Source of the DNA: Termitomyces sp. T153 | Lineage: Eukaryota; Basidiomycota; Agaricomycetes; Agaricales; Lyophyllaceae | Length of the DNA stretch: 64,000 nucleotides | NCBI GenBank assembly: GCA_018296165.2 | Contig: JACKQL020000038.1 | Span: 62,001-126,000 of the forward strand | Reading direction: 5' to 3' | Part shown: piece by piece, positions 1 through 11,339 of the stretch | How positions within the stretch are numbered: position 1 is the first letter of the stretch | Layout of the letters: each line of letters begins with the position of its first letter | The notes under the pieces: generated by a model | Told to the model about the DNA's origin: nothing | The model's input: only the letters and a program-made list of their open reading frames with translations | The model's database searches: none | Program-made: the position numbers and the translations under genes

Positions 1-2400
1 CAACAGACATCCAACTTTGTGAAGTAGTGCACACTATGAAGATTATTGACAAGTTCTGAGATGAGTGGCAAATGATAGCAATTCTTCACTGTTATTGCAT
101 TCAAGACATGATAATCCTGAACTAAACAAAGAGACCCATCCTTTTTCTTAATAAAAAAGACTGGAGAGGCCATTGGAGACTTGGAGGGTCATATTTGTCC
201 TGAGCTAAGATTCTCCTGCAAGAAAGCATCCAGTTCATACCTGCTCACAGAGTGCAAGTGGATAGACCTTGCAGCTGGAGGGCTTTGCATTTGGTATCAG
301 CTTGATTGCATGATCCCACTACTTGTGCTCTAGAAGTGAATCAGAGGAGGCTTTAGAGAATATATCTTCAAAGTCATAGAGGTGATTGGAAACTGTGCTA
401 CAGACAGGCTTGGGCTGTGAGTTGGCTGCAAATGCCTCAACCAGATACTGAGAAGTAGTCTGACTAGCTCAAATCTCTGCCACTGTAGGAGGGGGGCAGA
501 GGGTTGTAGCATAGATCCAATCACCCACCTCTATAGTCTTATCTGGAGACTCTGCATCTGAAGTAAAGGTCCATTCTTCTTCACCTTCCTCTTCCTCTGG
601 AGATTCACACCCAGCACCTTAGACATCCTCATAGAGGGCCTCTCTATGAGGGAATGCCAGAGGGGGGGAACTTAGGAGGTTAAGATCAGCATAAGGAAGA
701 TGCCCAGCACAATAGACCCACATAGTAGCACACTCATGAACCTTGGCTCTCTGCTTCTTACAGGCTTTTTTTGCACAGGTAATGCAGCAACATGGGCAAC
801 AACTCATTTTCACCTCACCTTTAGTCCAGTCAATCTCTGGGTTGTGTTTATATAGCCAGGTGAACCCTAAGATCATGTCTTGCTTTTCCAAACTAGTGAC
901 AGCAAAAGTGGCTCACTCCAAGTAGTCTTGGTAGTGGAGGACCAGGTCCACCACAGAGTGAATGGAGTAAGCTTCATTGAGCATGCCATCAACATTGTAT
1001 ACAGAGATAGGACAGGAAAGGGGGCAAGTGGTAAGGTAGTGTCATTGCACATAGTCAGTGTCAAGAAAGAGGCCTGTTGCACCACTGTCAAGTAGGGCAA
1101 CCACACTTCAGATCTGCTGAGTATCTGTTGTCTCAATTTCCACCTATAGCTTCAGAGAGTTAGTAGAAAGGGTGGAAGCAACAACATAATGATAAGAGAG
1201 GCAGCATTTCTGTGCAGGGATCCAGAAGCATGGGCTAGGGAGTGGATTTTCAGCTGAGACTTTAGCTGGAGAGGGAGTTTGTATGTCTGAGGAGAGATTT
1301 ATCATTTTGGGCATAGTATCAATAATGGCAACAGATATATTTGATTCTATGGACAGGAGAGTGAAACAATTAGTACTGGGCAATGAGAGCATACTGGTCA
1401 TCTGTTGCCCTTTTAAAAATCCTCAGACTCTATAGAAACTTCCTTCAATACATTGGCCACTTTATCAGATTGGACAGCTATAGATGCATCTAGAGAGGGG
1501 GCTCCTGTGGCATCTTGGGCTGCGAGCAGTTAGGAGCAGCTCTTCTTGCTCTAACACTGACATGTAGCAGACCTCTAGCTCTTGAGGATAGTAGCAGGCA
1601 AAATGACCTGCTTTCCCACAGCATTGACATAGCAGAGAAGTAGAGGACTGCTGTCAGAAAGTCAGAAAGCATCAATATCCATTGGGACTCCTTGGAGTAG
1701 GGAGCACAAGGTGACAGCATGAGGCATAAAGAGAGGAGCTGCACTTGCTTGTGGGGATACTAATGCAGGTGTGGAGGAGGGAGCTTGGGAGATGAACTCT
1801 CCATAAGAGAAAGGAAAGGTTGAGGATTGCATCTGCTGCAACTTGCATTGCAGTTCCATGAGCTGCCACTGCTCACATGCCACCTTGTACCAGATATCAA
1901 CATGCTCATCATCTGGGTGCCCCTCTGCCATGCTGTCAATGCAATCCTTGAGAGAGGGGTAGAGTCCATCACAGAAGGTTAGGCAGAGTTGTAGACCATC
2001 TGGATATCCAGCCTATTCAACTAAGGCATGAAAAGAGTCAATGTACTCATCAAGTGACCACTTTCTTTGATCATACTGAGTTTGGTTTCAAAGGAAAAGC
2101 GCTGCAGTTTTAGCTGTGTCAAGAGGAAAGAACTCTACTCAGAACTCCTTCTCAAACTCCATCCAGCCAGAGAAACTCTCAACTCCTTCTGGGCATCAAA
2201 AGATACACAATGTACAGGTTGAGGCTCAACCAGCCTTTATATAGGAGAGAACCTAGGCAATTTCCAAGGCATCTGAAGTAAAGGCTTCACTGCTGAGCTG
2301 GATATAGGTGATACAGGACTGGAGAAAATGCTCTCCAACCTTACAATCTCTGTCATATACATCAGGGAGTGCAGGATGAGGGAGTTTGGAATGGGGAGCT
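1..2400 (-). pseudogene. Degenerate Ty3/gypsy chromovirus: gag, protease and start of reverse transcriptase (runs off the left edge)
   Basis: On the minus strand, successive frames encode gag, then a retropepsin, then the first part of reverse transcriptase, in the order of a Ty3/gypsy element. Gag (about 2400-1500) carries MDIDAF followed by a CCHC-like knuckle (CCGKAGHF, near 1650-1590). The protease active site reads LLDSGATGLFLD (about 1093-1055) and is followed by DMILGFTWL with HNPEIDW (885-835), typical of basidiomycete elements. The RT start (about 230-1) contains SPMASPVFFIKKKDGS. The coding is broken by many frame changes and stops. CpG is almost absent, so decay by C-to-T change is likely. 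The rest of RT, RNase H and integrase would lie left of position 1. It shares LTR sequence with the element at 23.8-26.6 kb, so both belong to one family. Confidence 0.85.
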
Positions 2401-2847
2401 AAAAGGCCTAAGCTAGATGCAAATGCAAACTATTCTGCAGCAGCTGGAGCCAAAAAGCCTGAGCTAGGTGCAGACACCAGCCATTCTGCATCTGCTGGAG
2501 GCATAGGAGGTGTGATAGGAGCAAGGAGGAGACGTTCCAAAAGGGCTTGGAGAGAAAGGGACACTGCTTTAGTAGTTTGATGGAGTCTAGTAAGTTTAGC
2601 CATGTGAAAAGTAAGGCAGGCTGAGGTAAGTTGAACCTGTGTTTCCAGAGACAGCAAACAACTCCAGGCATTGTCCTAGGGGCTTGAAGTGTCAGGAGGA
2701 GGTGCTGAAGGGATTGGCTGGGTTATAGGAGGAGCACAGGAGGCATTAAGACACTGGTGGGGAAGAGACCTTTTGAGGAATCAAGTAGAAGCTCATGTAA
2801 TCAAAAGAGCACTCCCAGACTAAATCTAGAGACTTGCTCTGCTGTAA

Positions 2848-3290
2848 GGGCAACCTCTGGAGGCTGTGGCTCAGTCACACAACTAGCAGAAGGAGATCCA
2901 AAGTCTATTCAGCATGGTACAATGTCTACAAGTGGACCACACACTTGGCAGAGAGAGATCCAAAGAGAACAAGTCTGAAAGGATCTCCAATGCTAGGGTT
3001 CAGAAAAATTACTCCAGTCACATGACCTTGCCAAACATGTGCATACCTTGCCATGTGGGTTCTGTGCAGAACATACATGGCAACTGATCATGTGACCAAA
3101 CACATAACCAAACATTTGCATACTTTGCCATATGGGTTCTGTGCAGAATGCACATGGCAACTGATTATATGACCAAACACATGACCAAGCCAGGCATGTG
3201 CATTGGCAGTTCCCTGACACACATGATCACATGTGGTTCCATGATGGTCCAGTAACAGATTACTAGATGCTTAAAGAAAGGGGGTCTTTA
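2848..3290 (-). repeat. 5' LTR of the minus-strand chromovirus
   Basis: The stretch around 2850-2990, read on the minus strand, matches 26440-26570 read on the plus strand. Both contain the words ctctttggatctcc/ctttggatttccc twice and then gagccacagcctccagaggt/ctgcccttaca. The shared block lies just upstream of gag in this element and just downstream of the polyprotein in the other, which is where LTRs should be. The outer boundary is uncertain because the distal part holds a tandem repeat. Confidence 0.6.
3030..3205. repeat. Tandem repeat, about 77 bp unit, two copies
   Basis: The phrase 'ttgccatgtgggttctgtgcagaa.atacatggcaactgat.atgtgaccaaacaca' occurs twice with small differences (first near 3048, second near 3125). 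A third, shorter variant runs into accaagccaggcatgtgc. It lies at the outer end of the chromovirus LTR and may be an expansion inside it. Confidence 0.7.
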
Positions 3291-3592
3291 ATAGCATAGA
3301 CATGTTGGAATGCAGGTCCAAAAGTGCAACAATTGTAGTGTATGTGCCTGCAGACCAATTTGTCATTTATATTGCATTGAATAATAAGCAACAAATGACA
3401 GCATTGTATTTTACAGCAATTTGCATAATGATAGGCCTTTTGGGTTTTCTTTGTTTAGTTATTTGGCTCATAATCCAGCTTCTACCTTGCTTGCTGGGAA
3501 GTGATCATTCATATATAGCATTCCTAAGTATTGTGGTAGAATGTGGTTCATTCACTTATCATGAGATGACATCTATCTACTGATATGAAAAA
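3291..3592. other. AT-rich interval without a recognised gene
   Basis: The sequence holds a 93-codon plus-strand open frame (3302-3583) with hydrophobic stretches but no motif I recognise. It lies between an LTR and a separate RT fragment, and is most likely decayed element sequence. Confidence 0.3.
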
Positions 3593-4860
3593 TTGACTGC
3601 TATGTGTGGGCAAAGTAGTAGGGGCTATGTGCAGCTCATCAGGCTGCACCACTATTGTGAATCCCAAAAAAGAATGGCTCTTTGTAAACAGCATCAGATG
3701 CATGTCAACACAATGATAACACAGTTAAAAACATTATGCCCTTATCCAATCAGGAGGTCATCTAGGAAGATGTGGCTCACATGCCCATTAAGTCAAAAAT
3801 TGACCTTACCAACATGTATGGGCAGGTGAGGATATGTACTACTGATATATCAAAAACAGTGTTTATGACCATCACTAGTACATACTACAGTAATATTATG
3901 CAGATTGGCAATTATAATGCACCAGCAACATTCCAACAACTAATAACATCTATCTTTTGAGATATTATGGATAAGTGGATGCATGTATATCTTGACAATA
4001 TTTTTGTCTTCTCAGACTCTATTGAGGAACACAAAGAACACCTCAGAGTAGTCTTTGAAAGACTACATAAGAACAAACTCTACCTCAGATGAGAGAAGTG
4101 TGAGCTCTATGCCAAGCACATAGAGTGCCTCAGCCATGTCATCAATTTGCAGAGAATACACCCTGACATGTACAAGTTAAATTGGATCTAGGAGTGGCAT
4201 ACTCCTAGAACCTACAATAATATCTAGCAATTTATAGGACTGGTGAATTACATTGGGAACTTTTTGCCTGATATTTCCACATATGCAGGGCTGTTGATGG
4301 CTATGATGCAGAATGGCTTCCCATTTCATTGGCACTCTATCTACCAATGGTGTTTTGACATGATTAAGTGGATCTGTGCCAAAACACCTATCATTCAGCC
4401 AATCAATCCTCATCATGAGGATATATATGACTGATCTGTGATGCTTGAAAGACAGGTGTTGGAGCAATGTACAGGCATGGACCCAGCTGGAAGAAGTGTT
4501 GGCTAGCTGGGTTCATGTCCAAAAAGTTCACCAATGCACAGCAAAACTATGCTGTGCACAAACTAGCATATAGAGACATACATATATAGTGTCCTACAAT
4601 ACAGTGGAGCATGCTTGGGTTTGTATCCTATGTCATTGGTGGAGTCTGCTACCTGCTACACCATAGTAGAATCCCTACAATGTAGTGTGTTATATGGGGG
4701 CCATGGAGGCCATACATTATGCTATATTATACATATCTAGCAGAGTCCTTTGACTAGGATCTGGAGCTGCTAATTACTATTGGGTCCATTGCAATTATAT
4801 TTAACAGTAACTGGCTCTGCTCAACACTAAAATCTGCTAGTGTCAGTGGACTGGCAGTGG
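3593..4860 (+). pseudogene. Degenerate Ty3/gypsy reverse transcriptase and RNase H
   Basis: Translation gives SKIDLTNMYGQVRI (about 3787), NAPATFQQLITSIF (about 3916), HVYLDNIFVFSDS (about 3984), then FIGLVNYIGNFLPDISTY (about 4228), the linker between RT and RNase H. Further on, GFMSKKFTNAQQNYAVH (about 4513) is RNase H-like. These match the fingers, palm and RNase H of gypsy elements. The palm motif reads YLDN rather than YLDD: the second catalytic Asp has become Asn, as expected from deamination of the opposite strand. In-frame TGA and TAG codons occur (for example after TSIF). This is a different gypsy lineage from the chromovirus at 1-2.4 kb. No LTRs or integrase were found nearby. Confidence 0.8.
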
Positions 4861-5200
4861 GTCTGGCCACCAGCTATTTCTCAAGACTGGCTGCTGCTGC
4901 TTGTGACAAAATCTACCCTCAGGAATGTATCTGCCCAGTGCCATCAGAAAGTCACTTAGAAGATGGAGAGTGGCCAAAGCCAGTACTACCATTGGCAACA
5001 AGCCACTTAAATGAAAAGTGATATGAAGATCTATTTCAATTGCAGAAATAACAATAAAGGAACAGCAGAAACACAGCATTATGCCAGTTGAACAAAATCA
5101 ATGGAGAACACATCATATTGGTCATGGTTTTTTTAGATGCTTGAAAATGCATCAGAATTCTTCATAGAGAATCAGATTCTTCGGAAGGCATCAATCTTCT
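4861..5200. other. Interval without a recognised gene
   Basis: No coding similarity, tRNA-like motif or clear repeat was seen. It probably holds the decayed continuation of the upstream gypsy fragment. Confidence 0.3.
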
Positions 5201-5957
5201 TTGGCAGCCATCAAAATCTCATCAAAACATCAAATCCTTTGGAAGCTGCAACCTTCTTTGGCAGCCATACTGCTTTTGGACAGTACATGTAAAGCAGCAG
5301 AGGCACATGACTCTATTTTTCAAATTCTTGACTTTCAAGTCCTCTTTTACTCACCAGCCACTGCTCATCTGCTCATTTCTGTCTGCTATGCTATGTATCC
5401 ATCCACTGAGGTCCTTTTCCAACAGCTCTACAACACCAAGAACTCTGTGTTGGTCTCTGCTATAGAAGGAGACTTGTCAGATCTTCATGGTAGGGTTAAA
5501 GAACTGGTGAGCAACTCCATTTGTAGAATAATATGCAACACTCACAGATGGTGTTCAAGAAATCTTTGTGGAAGCAAATTACCCAGGCCAAGGACAAGCA
5601 ACTTATCCTGGAGGCTAGGAAAAGCTTCTTCAATGAGGTCCTCTGAATTTTATAGGCAAGCTGTCAGATGCAAAGGCAATTTAGGAGTTGAAAGAGAAGG
5701 CACAGGGGTATTCCAAGGAGTCATAGGCAAGGAAGGAAGTCCAGGAGGTCAACAAGGGCCACGCAGCAGCAGGAGTGGCAGGTCTGTATTCAATGTTGGA
5801 TTCTTCACCTTTGGAAATGTTTAAACAGATTTCAGCAATCAATCCACCAATGCTAGTAGTGGGCTTAGTGGTTCTAGCAGGTTCCTCATCAAAACCCAGT
5901 AGAGTATTGGCATCAAGTCCATTGTCCCCAGCAAAGCCAGTCCCAGCCTGGCCCTAG
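5201..5957 (+). other. Open frame of unknown function, possible 5' part of a repeat-family gene
   Basis: A 207-codon frame (5201-5824) and an overlapping frame to 5957 remain open in this CpG-poor sequence. The protein has a Gly/Ser/Arg-rich end but no motif I recognise. It lies just before the zinc-finger gene remnant at 6160 and on the same strand, so it could be the first exons of that gene. The low-complexity run with repeated aacaat near 6088-6115 lies between them. Confidence 0.3.
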
Positions 5958-6159
5958 CTGATCAAAAAGGCTAGCAAAGCACAGATTCTCCAATGAAAAT
6001 GGAAGAAATACACTGCATGAACTCCCCCTCAGTCCTCCCCCACCTAACTATTCCAAGCATGAATTAGTTGCCTTGGACAGAGATAACAAAAATGACAACA
6101 ATAACAACAATAATTATTTCAATGACAAGGAACATTAGTGGGGTGAGATCACACTGTCA

Positions 6160-7451
6160 ATGAGGTTAAGGAAGTACCTCATGATGGCACCTCTATGTGC
6201 AGGGGCATGGCTCCACTCCCCTTGCCAATACTGTCAAAAAAGGAGGCTCCAGTGTGTCAAGACAAAGAGAGGAACCTCATGCAATGCCTGCCAGCTTGTC
6301 CTCAAAAAAACATGCAGTCTCACAAGAGAGCACACAGAAGAGGCCCAGAGGAACAAGAGCAAGAAGGGAAAGAAGAAGAAAAGGCAGAGAAAACCAAAGT
6401 CTTCGAAGTACATTAAGAGTAAGTGTTGATTTTGCCAACTAAAATCATTTACTAACAACAGACAGAACTAACAACACTAGTTGCTAGGCATTAACAATCT
6501 GCCCAGCAGATATGCTAGTGGCCACTGGAAAGGCAGGGAAAAAGAACAGACAGATCTGCCAGCAGCTAGCAGAAAGGGGAAGGAGCAAGTGGACCTGCTG
6601 ACAATGAGCAGAAAGAGAAAGGGCAAGCAGTGGGCAGATCTACTTTCCTCCACCAAATTCATCAAGGCCATCCTTACACAAGCTATGGTGGAATTAAACC
6701 AACAGTTTGATTTCATCAATGAAGGAATTGAGGTTGTATGAGAAGAAATGAGGTCAGGGTTTGTGCTAGCTGAGAAGACAAGATTTACAAAGATGGAAAA
6801 GATGCTCTGGCAGTACAATATGATGCCTAAAGCACTTGGCAAGCACATGGACATTATGAACATGAGTGTTGTGGGCATAACATCAGGACAAAGCAGACTA
6901 TTGAGGCTTATACTGGGTGTTCCATGCAGAATTAAGTTGACATTGTTGCTCTCTGGAGCATGGTCAACAAAATTCAAAACCAGCTTCATATCTCATTCCC
7001 CCCCATCCAACCAGCCTCCAGCACCAGCAGCTTTCCACCTGCACTGGCTTTTACTCTGGCACCCATTGTTAAGCCAGAAGAGCCCAACAATGACAAGGCT
7101 GCTCAGCCTAAGGAGGATGAGAGCAAGATGGACTGCACCACTGCTGTAGCCACTGCTGTTGATCAGTCTGCCATTGCTAATGACTCTGCTCTCATCAGCA
7201 ACCCTGTTGCCACTGTCACTGATTCTGGTATTCCCAGTGGGTCTGCTACTGACTCCATCACTCCCACCAAGCCTGCTGCTAGCATCACCAACTCTGCCAT
7301 TGCCACTGGACTGGCAGCCAGCAATGAATTCACTGTGCCCACTAGTGTTGAATACATTTTGGCTGGTCCCATTGCCACAACTAAGCAATTGATGGATGTG
7401 GATACAACAGGCCCAGCACTACCTGATGCTCTAGATGAGATTGTGCCATAA
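6160..7451 (+). pseudogene. Cys-rich zinc-finger-like protein remnant with a surviving intron
   Basis: The first part (6160-6419) encodes a Cys cluster CQYCQKRRLQC, then CNACQLVLKKTC, followed by a Lys/Arg-rich tail. A well-formed intron follows (about 6420-6463): donor gtaagt, branch-like tactaac and acceptor aacag. After it the frame continues through a charged, helix-prone section (6481-6950, one in-frame TGA at 6739). It then shifts to a frame ending in a Ser/Thr/Pro/Ala-rich tail with MDVDTTGP before the stop at 7451. I cannot name the family. The layout (Cys cluster, coiled section, low-complexity tail) suggests a DNA-binding or element-encoded protein. The clean intron suggests it was once a normal spliced gene. 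Confidence 0.45.
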
Positions 7452-7806
7452 CATGGCCACAGTGCCTCCCATGCCACATAACCTGCCACCAAACATACCT
7501 GTTTCTGCAGTCATCTAGCAGGTAAGAGAAAGGCCAATGAACATGCTGAGGAAGCAGTAGATGAAGGAAGCATGAAGAGGATGAGGGCTACTGGACTTGA
7601 TTGACATTTTTTAGACTTTTTTGAGATGTTCCAGCCTAGTTATTACATTGTTAGATTTTGTAATACTCAATAAAAATGTATATATACTATTTTGATATGA
7701 ATTGAAATTGTAGGTTTGACTCCTAAAGCAATATTATTTGGAATTTTTTGACTCCTGTAGCTACAGTAATTCATTTGTGGTTGCATAAATATGATAGAAA
7801 TACAAT
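7452..7806. other. AT-rich interval with an isolated B-box-like motif
   Basis: There is no gene. A pol III B-box-like ggtttgactcc lies at 7713-7723 without a convincing A box. It could be the most decayed first unit of the tRNA-like array that follows. Confidence 0.35.
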
Positions 7807-7980
7807 GGCAATGTGGTCTATTAGTACTGCATTGTTTTTTTGTATCAATTCCATGTGGCAGCTGCAAGTTCAACTCCTGTAACTGGCAATATGTCACAAC
7901 CTTGTTTTTTTTAACCTTTTGTTAAACACATGCAAGTTGTTTCATTCAACAGGATGCTTAAAATGCAATGTTATTACAAT

Positions 7981-8062
7981 GGCAATGTGGTCTACTGGTA
8001 GTGTGTTGACACTTTGTCTCAATCCCATGTGGCAGCCACAGGTTCAACTCCTGCAGTTGGCA
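7981..8062 (+). pseudogene. Best-preserved type-1 tRNA-like unit
   Basis: The A box is tggtctactgg and the B box is ggttcaactcc. The T stem is gcagg/cctgc with a 7-base loop, and the 3' end agttggca partly pairs with the 5' end. The middle is longer than in a standard tRNA, so either a long variable arm or an intron is present. I do not assign an anticodon. Confidence 0.55.
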
Positions 8063-8621
8063 ATAATCATTGTGGAATATAGTTTTTGCATTCTCAATGA
8101 AGGAAGTACATGGCATTTTTGTTTATAGTGTAATAAATATGGTAGGATTACAACAGCAACATGGTGTATTAGTACTATGTTGTCACTTTGTATCAATCTT
8201 ATGTGGCAGCTGCAGGTTTGACTCCTGTAACTGCCAATGTTACTACCTTGTTTGTATTTTTGACCTTGGTACTGCATTGACACTTTGTACTTTTACATCA
8301 CATGTCTCACACTGCATTGTCACTGAACCAAACACAGTTCTCTGCTGTAGTGGAATTGCATTTAAAGCTTGTTAGCCTTCCATCCCCTGCAACCTCTGGG
8401 TTTGATCCCCAGTGTTTGCATTATCAAGCATATTGCACAACACTTTTTCATCACACATCTATGGTCTAGTAGAAATGGCTTTCAAAATTTGAAGTCTTCC
8501 ATCACTCTGATCAATGTATTGTGTTGGTTGCAGGTTCAACTCCTGTAGCTGGCAATGTCCATGCATGATATGGTGCAAATTTTTTTGACAGACAATCATT
8601 TTCAATTGCATGTGTGTAACA

Positions 8622-8708
8622 CCTCCTATGGTGTAGTGGAATTCCCTTTGAAGCTTTGAAGCTTTCCATACCAGCAGGTTCTGGGTTCAACCCCCTGTCC
8701 TTGCATTG
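8622..8708 (+). pseudogene. Best-preserved type-2 tRNA-like unit
   Basis: It has an exact A-box match (tggtgtagtgg) and a B box ggttcaacccc. It differs from the type-1 units between the boxes and at both ends, so the array contains more than one tRNA ancestor. Confidence 0.5.
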
Positions 8709-9006
8709 TCTATTATGTTCCATGCCAATTTTTTTCATTTTTGTTTAACACCTGCAAAGTTTTTTTTTGAACCTTATTGGAGCTACTGAGCATTTCTGGA
8801 ATAACAATATGCTACAAGCAGAAAGGTTGCACTATTGGAAAGTCCTACCAGAAGTAGTGCCAGATATATCTGTTGGGAGCAAGGAAAATGAAATCCACTG
8901 AAATATGCAGTCCATCAACAATGTCAGGCTATTTGAGAAGATTTGTTGCAAGTACTACTTCTTGTTGGAGTTGTAGATCCCTGGATGTAGTGAGCTGTAT
9001 TGTCTT

Positions 9007-9420
9007 TCAATCTCTCTGCTTGAGATCTCCTTTGTCTCTTTGAGATGATTGGTAGCAGGTCAGGTAGTGCCTTGCACTTTTCACATGCCAGTTGATAAGA
9101 TGGTGTTTCCTCTGTTTTTGGTTCATGTGTGTCCTCTTCCTGGTTGAGAATTTCAAGAACAGATCTAGGAACTGCATAACAAGGAGACTCATCTGCTGGG
9201 CTATTGATTGGAGTTACTAGGTTTGAACCATGTTGCTTGGTGGAGGTGGTAGTATTGGAAAACCATCACTGTCTTGCTCAAGAGCAAGATTGAGGTGAGT
9301 CAGGACAGAAGGAGTAGTGTCCTGTTGCAAGGTGTTATTTGTTGCTCTATGTGTGCTCAGGAGAGCAGACATGTAGTCCACCATTTTCTGTTTAAAGTCA
9401 CTTACAAGGTCAGGAAACAT
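9007..9420 (-). pseudogene. Fragment of an unknown repeat-family protein
   Basis: Two adjacent minus-strand frames (9420-9217 and 9192-9007) encode a charged protein with a Pro-rich stretch (FPILPPPP) and a Lys/Arg-rich end. No domain is recognised. The minus-strand fragment at 11340-11528 may be the same gene, split by the LTR at 9946-11022. Confidence 0.35.
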
Positions 9421-9945
9421 ATTTTCAAATGAATACCAGTTGGTCTATGTCAAGTAAGACATATTGTCATGTTTACAAGTACAAAATGGTAAAAAAGAAT
9501 TCAAATCTGGCATAATATGCATCTACACCCTAAGAGTCATGCCTTCTTCTGCAATCCATCCTACAACAGTTGCCCATCTTCTTAAAACAAAGGATGTCTG
9601 CATCATCAACCTGTTTTAAACTATATTTGTCTGCCTTTCTAAAAAAAACATCAGAACAGATCATGAGATGGATAGCAGATACCAAATGCTAGAGTAGATG
9701 GGAGACTGACAGCTCTACAGTGAACAGAAGTGAGGATCAAACAGCAGGCACTGAATAGCAGATAGCCAGCATGTTGAAGAGCAATATGATGACTTTGGAA
9801 CAAAAAAAAGACTACTCACTTGCACTGGATATCTGGCAGATTTCCTTTCTTGCTCCACTGAGTGGCTGTCCTCCATAGGTGGGTTTCCTCCTCTGGACTT
9901 TTTTCACAGCCACATTGTACTGTGAAAATGCCTCTAGTTGTGAGC

Positions 9946-11022
9946 TGTTATGATCCTCAATACTCAGCTGTTATGACTCACTCCTAGACCTCCAAACCCT
10001 CCCCCAGAACTCCCTCACCTCCTCAGAGTCTCCCCCAATGCTCCTTTCAACTCACTCCAGCCTTCATTAACCTATGGCACCTGTCCCAGCTAACTCTAAT
10101 GCTTCCTCAACAAACCCCAATAACCTTCTAGCAAACTCTGACACATCTCCTGTGAGCCCCCTCAGCTCCCCCTCTTGCCTATGAAGCCCCTGAGCCTCTC
10201 CAACACTTTTCCTGGCACAGGCACGTAACAACACTAAACCACTCCCACAACTTACACAACCACTCTAAAGTTTTCCAATAACTGTGGGATAGACTGTATT
10301 CCCATTAGAGTATCACTATGGCCCACTCTTCAATCAGAACTGACACTCATCAACTCTGTGCAGCCCCAATGAGCTCTGCCATTGTGCCCTCAACCCCCAG
10401 AGGAGGTTCAGTAGTTAGTATATAAAGATGTAGAGTAGCATCTATTACCTTAGTCTTGATATTACTTTACTTGGTTACTTGTGTCTCATGTTTCTCTCTG
10501 TTTCCCAGTCTCATCTCTGTTTCTACTTTTAGCCTCAAATCTATTTCCTTTCTCAATTCTGTCTCATCTTGCCTGTCTCTGTTTCCCTTACTGTTTCTAA
10601 GTCCCTTCCAACTCTGACATCATTACAAACTCCACACACATACTACAACTCTTCAAACATTCTTACAACAACTCTGGACCTTGCCTTATGCTCAGCCCCA
10701 GAACCTGTCACTCTTGATTGATCCCCCATCAAACTCCAGCTCCACTTTTATCACTTGCAAAGCCTCTGCTTACCCCACAGCCCATACACTTACTTCTGGA
10801 CTTATACCTGATGCCTACCCAAGCCCAACATTGAATATACTTGGTCTTAGACTTCCCTAGACTACTCAGGACTTGCTTGGACCACTTGCCTTAGCTTTCC
10901 CTTGCAAGTATCTGAAGTCTGCACAAACCCTGGAGCACTAGGTTATAAGTGCAAGACATTGTGTCTGCCTAGTAAGGACTCGCCCAGTTAAGCTGAGCCC
11001 CCATAATTAGCAGAACCTGACA
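9946..11022 (+). repeat. Solo LTR, about 1.08 kb (same family as 22673-23843)
   Basis: It starts tgttatgatcc and ends gcagaacctgaca. The last 90 bases (tgcctagtaaggactcgccc, agctgagcccc, cagaacctgaca) match the end of the LTR at 22673-23843 read on the minus strand. A TATA box (tatataaag, 10419-10427) and the downstream words cttagtcttgatatt and gtgtctcatgttt also correspond. No gag or pol lies next to it. The flanks tgagc and ccagc match only partly as a target duplication. Unlike its relative it has almost no CpG. Confidence 0.75.
10419..10427 (+). promoter_or_regulatory. TATA box of the solo LTR
   Basis: tatataaag lies in the same relative place as the TATA-like sequence of the related LTR (23391-23400, minus strand), with similar flanking words in both. 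Confidence 0.5.
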
Positions 11023-11339
11023 CCAGCAAGTTTTTTATCTCCTGATTAATTTCCTTTGACATTGTTTGCTAGACTATGTCTCGAACAGAGATTTGCATGA
11101 GTGCTCTTGTATCTTTATGTTGGTTATATGGTCTCCAGGAATTTCTTATATAGTTTCCAACTTTCTACTGAAAGGCATTAGAAGTCTGGATTTAGCAAAT
11201 GTGAATGGGGACTCACCTTTATTTTCTCTGCCCACTCTTCTCTAGTTTCTGGTACTGTTTTCTTACTGGCCCAGTAGTTGAAAATATTGGTGAGGATTTT
11301 ATCTTTTAAGATAGTGGTTCTAGCCTGACAATTTGGCTC

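Larger units (their letters stand above)
7807..8708 (+). repeat. Tandem array of tRNA-like (pol III) units, plus strand
   Basis: Six units are visible, starting near 7807, 7981, 8155, 8340, 8457 and 8622. The first three are exactly 174 bp apart. Each has an A-box-like stretch (for example tggtctactgg, tggtgtagtgg) and, 45-70 bases later, a B-box-like stretch (ggttcaactcc, ggtttgactcc, ggtttgatccc), with pairing T-stem arms such as gcagg/cctgc or ctggg/cccag. Two sequence types occur: units 1-3 end in ctggcaat or close variants, while units 4 and 6 carry tgtagtggaa. Unit 5 looks like a mix. Runs of T follow some units, as pol III terminators would. CpG loss has changed the usual ggttcga to ggttcaa or ggtttga. 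They are probably decayed tRNA genes or tRNA-derived SINE-like repeats. Confidence 0.7.

Noticed and set aside
3030..3240. CRISPR-like array
   Set aside because: It has only two imperfect copies without regular spacers, and the genome is eukaryotic.
7163..7492. Minus-strand frames of 109 and 131 codons opposite the zinc-finger gene
   Set aside because: They mirror the low-complexity Ser/Thr/Ala tail of the plus-strand gene. The plus strand has the intron and the Cys cluster.
9936..11032. Clean 5 bp target duplication around the solo LTR
   Set aside because: The flanks tgagc and ccagc agree at only three of five positions.
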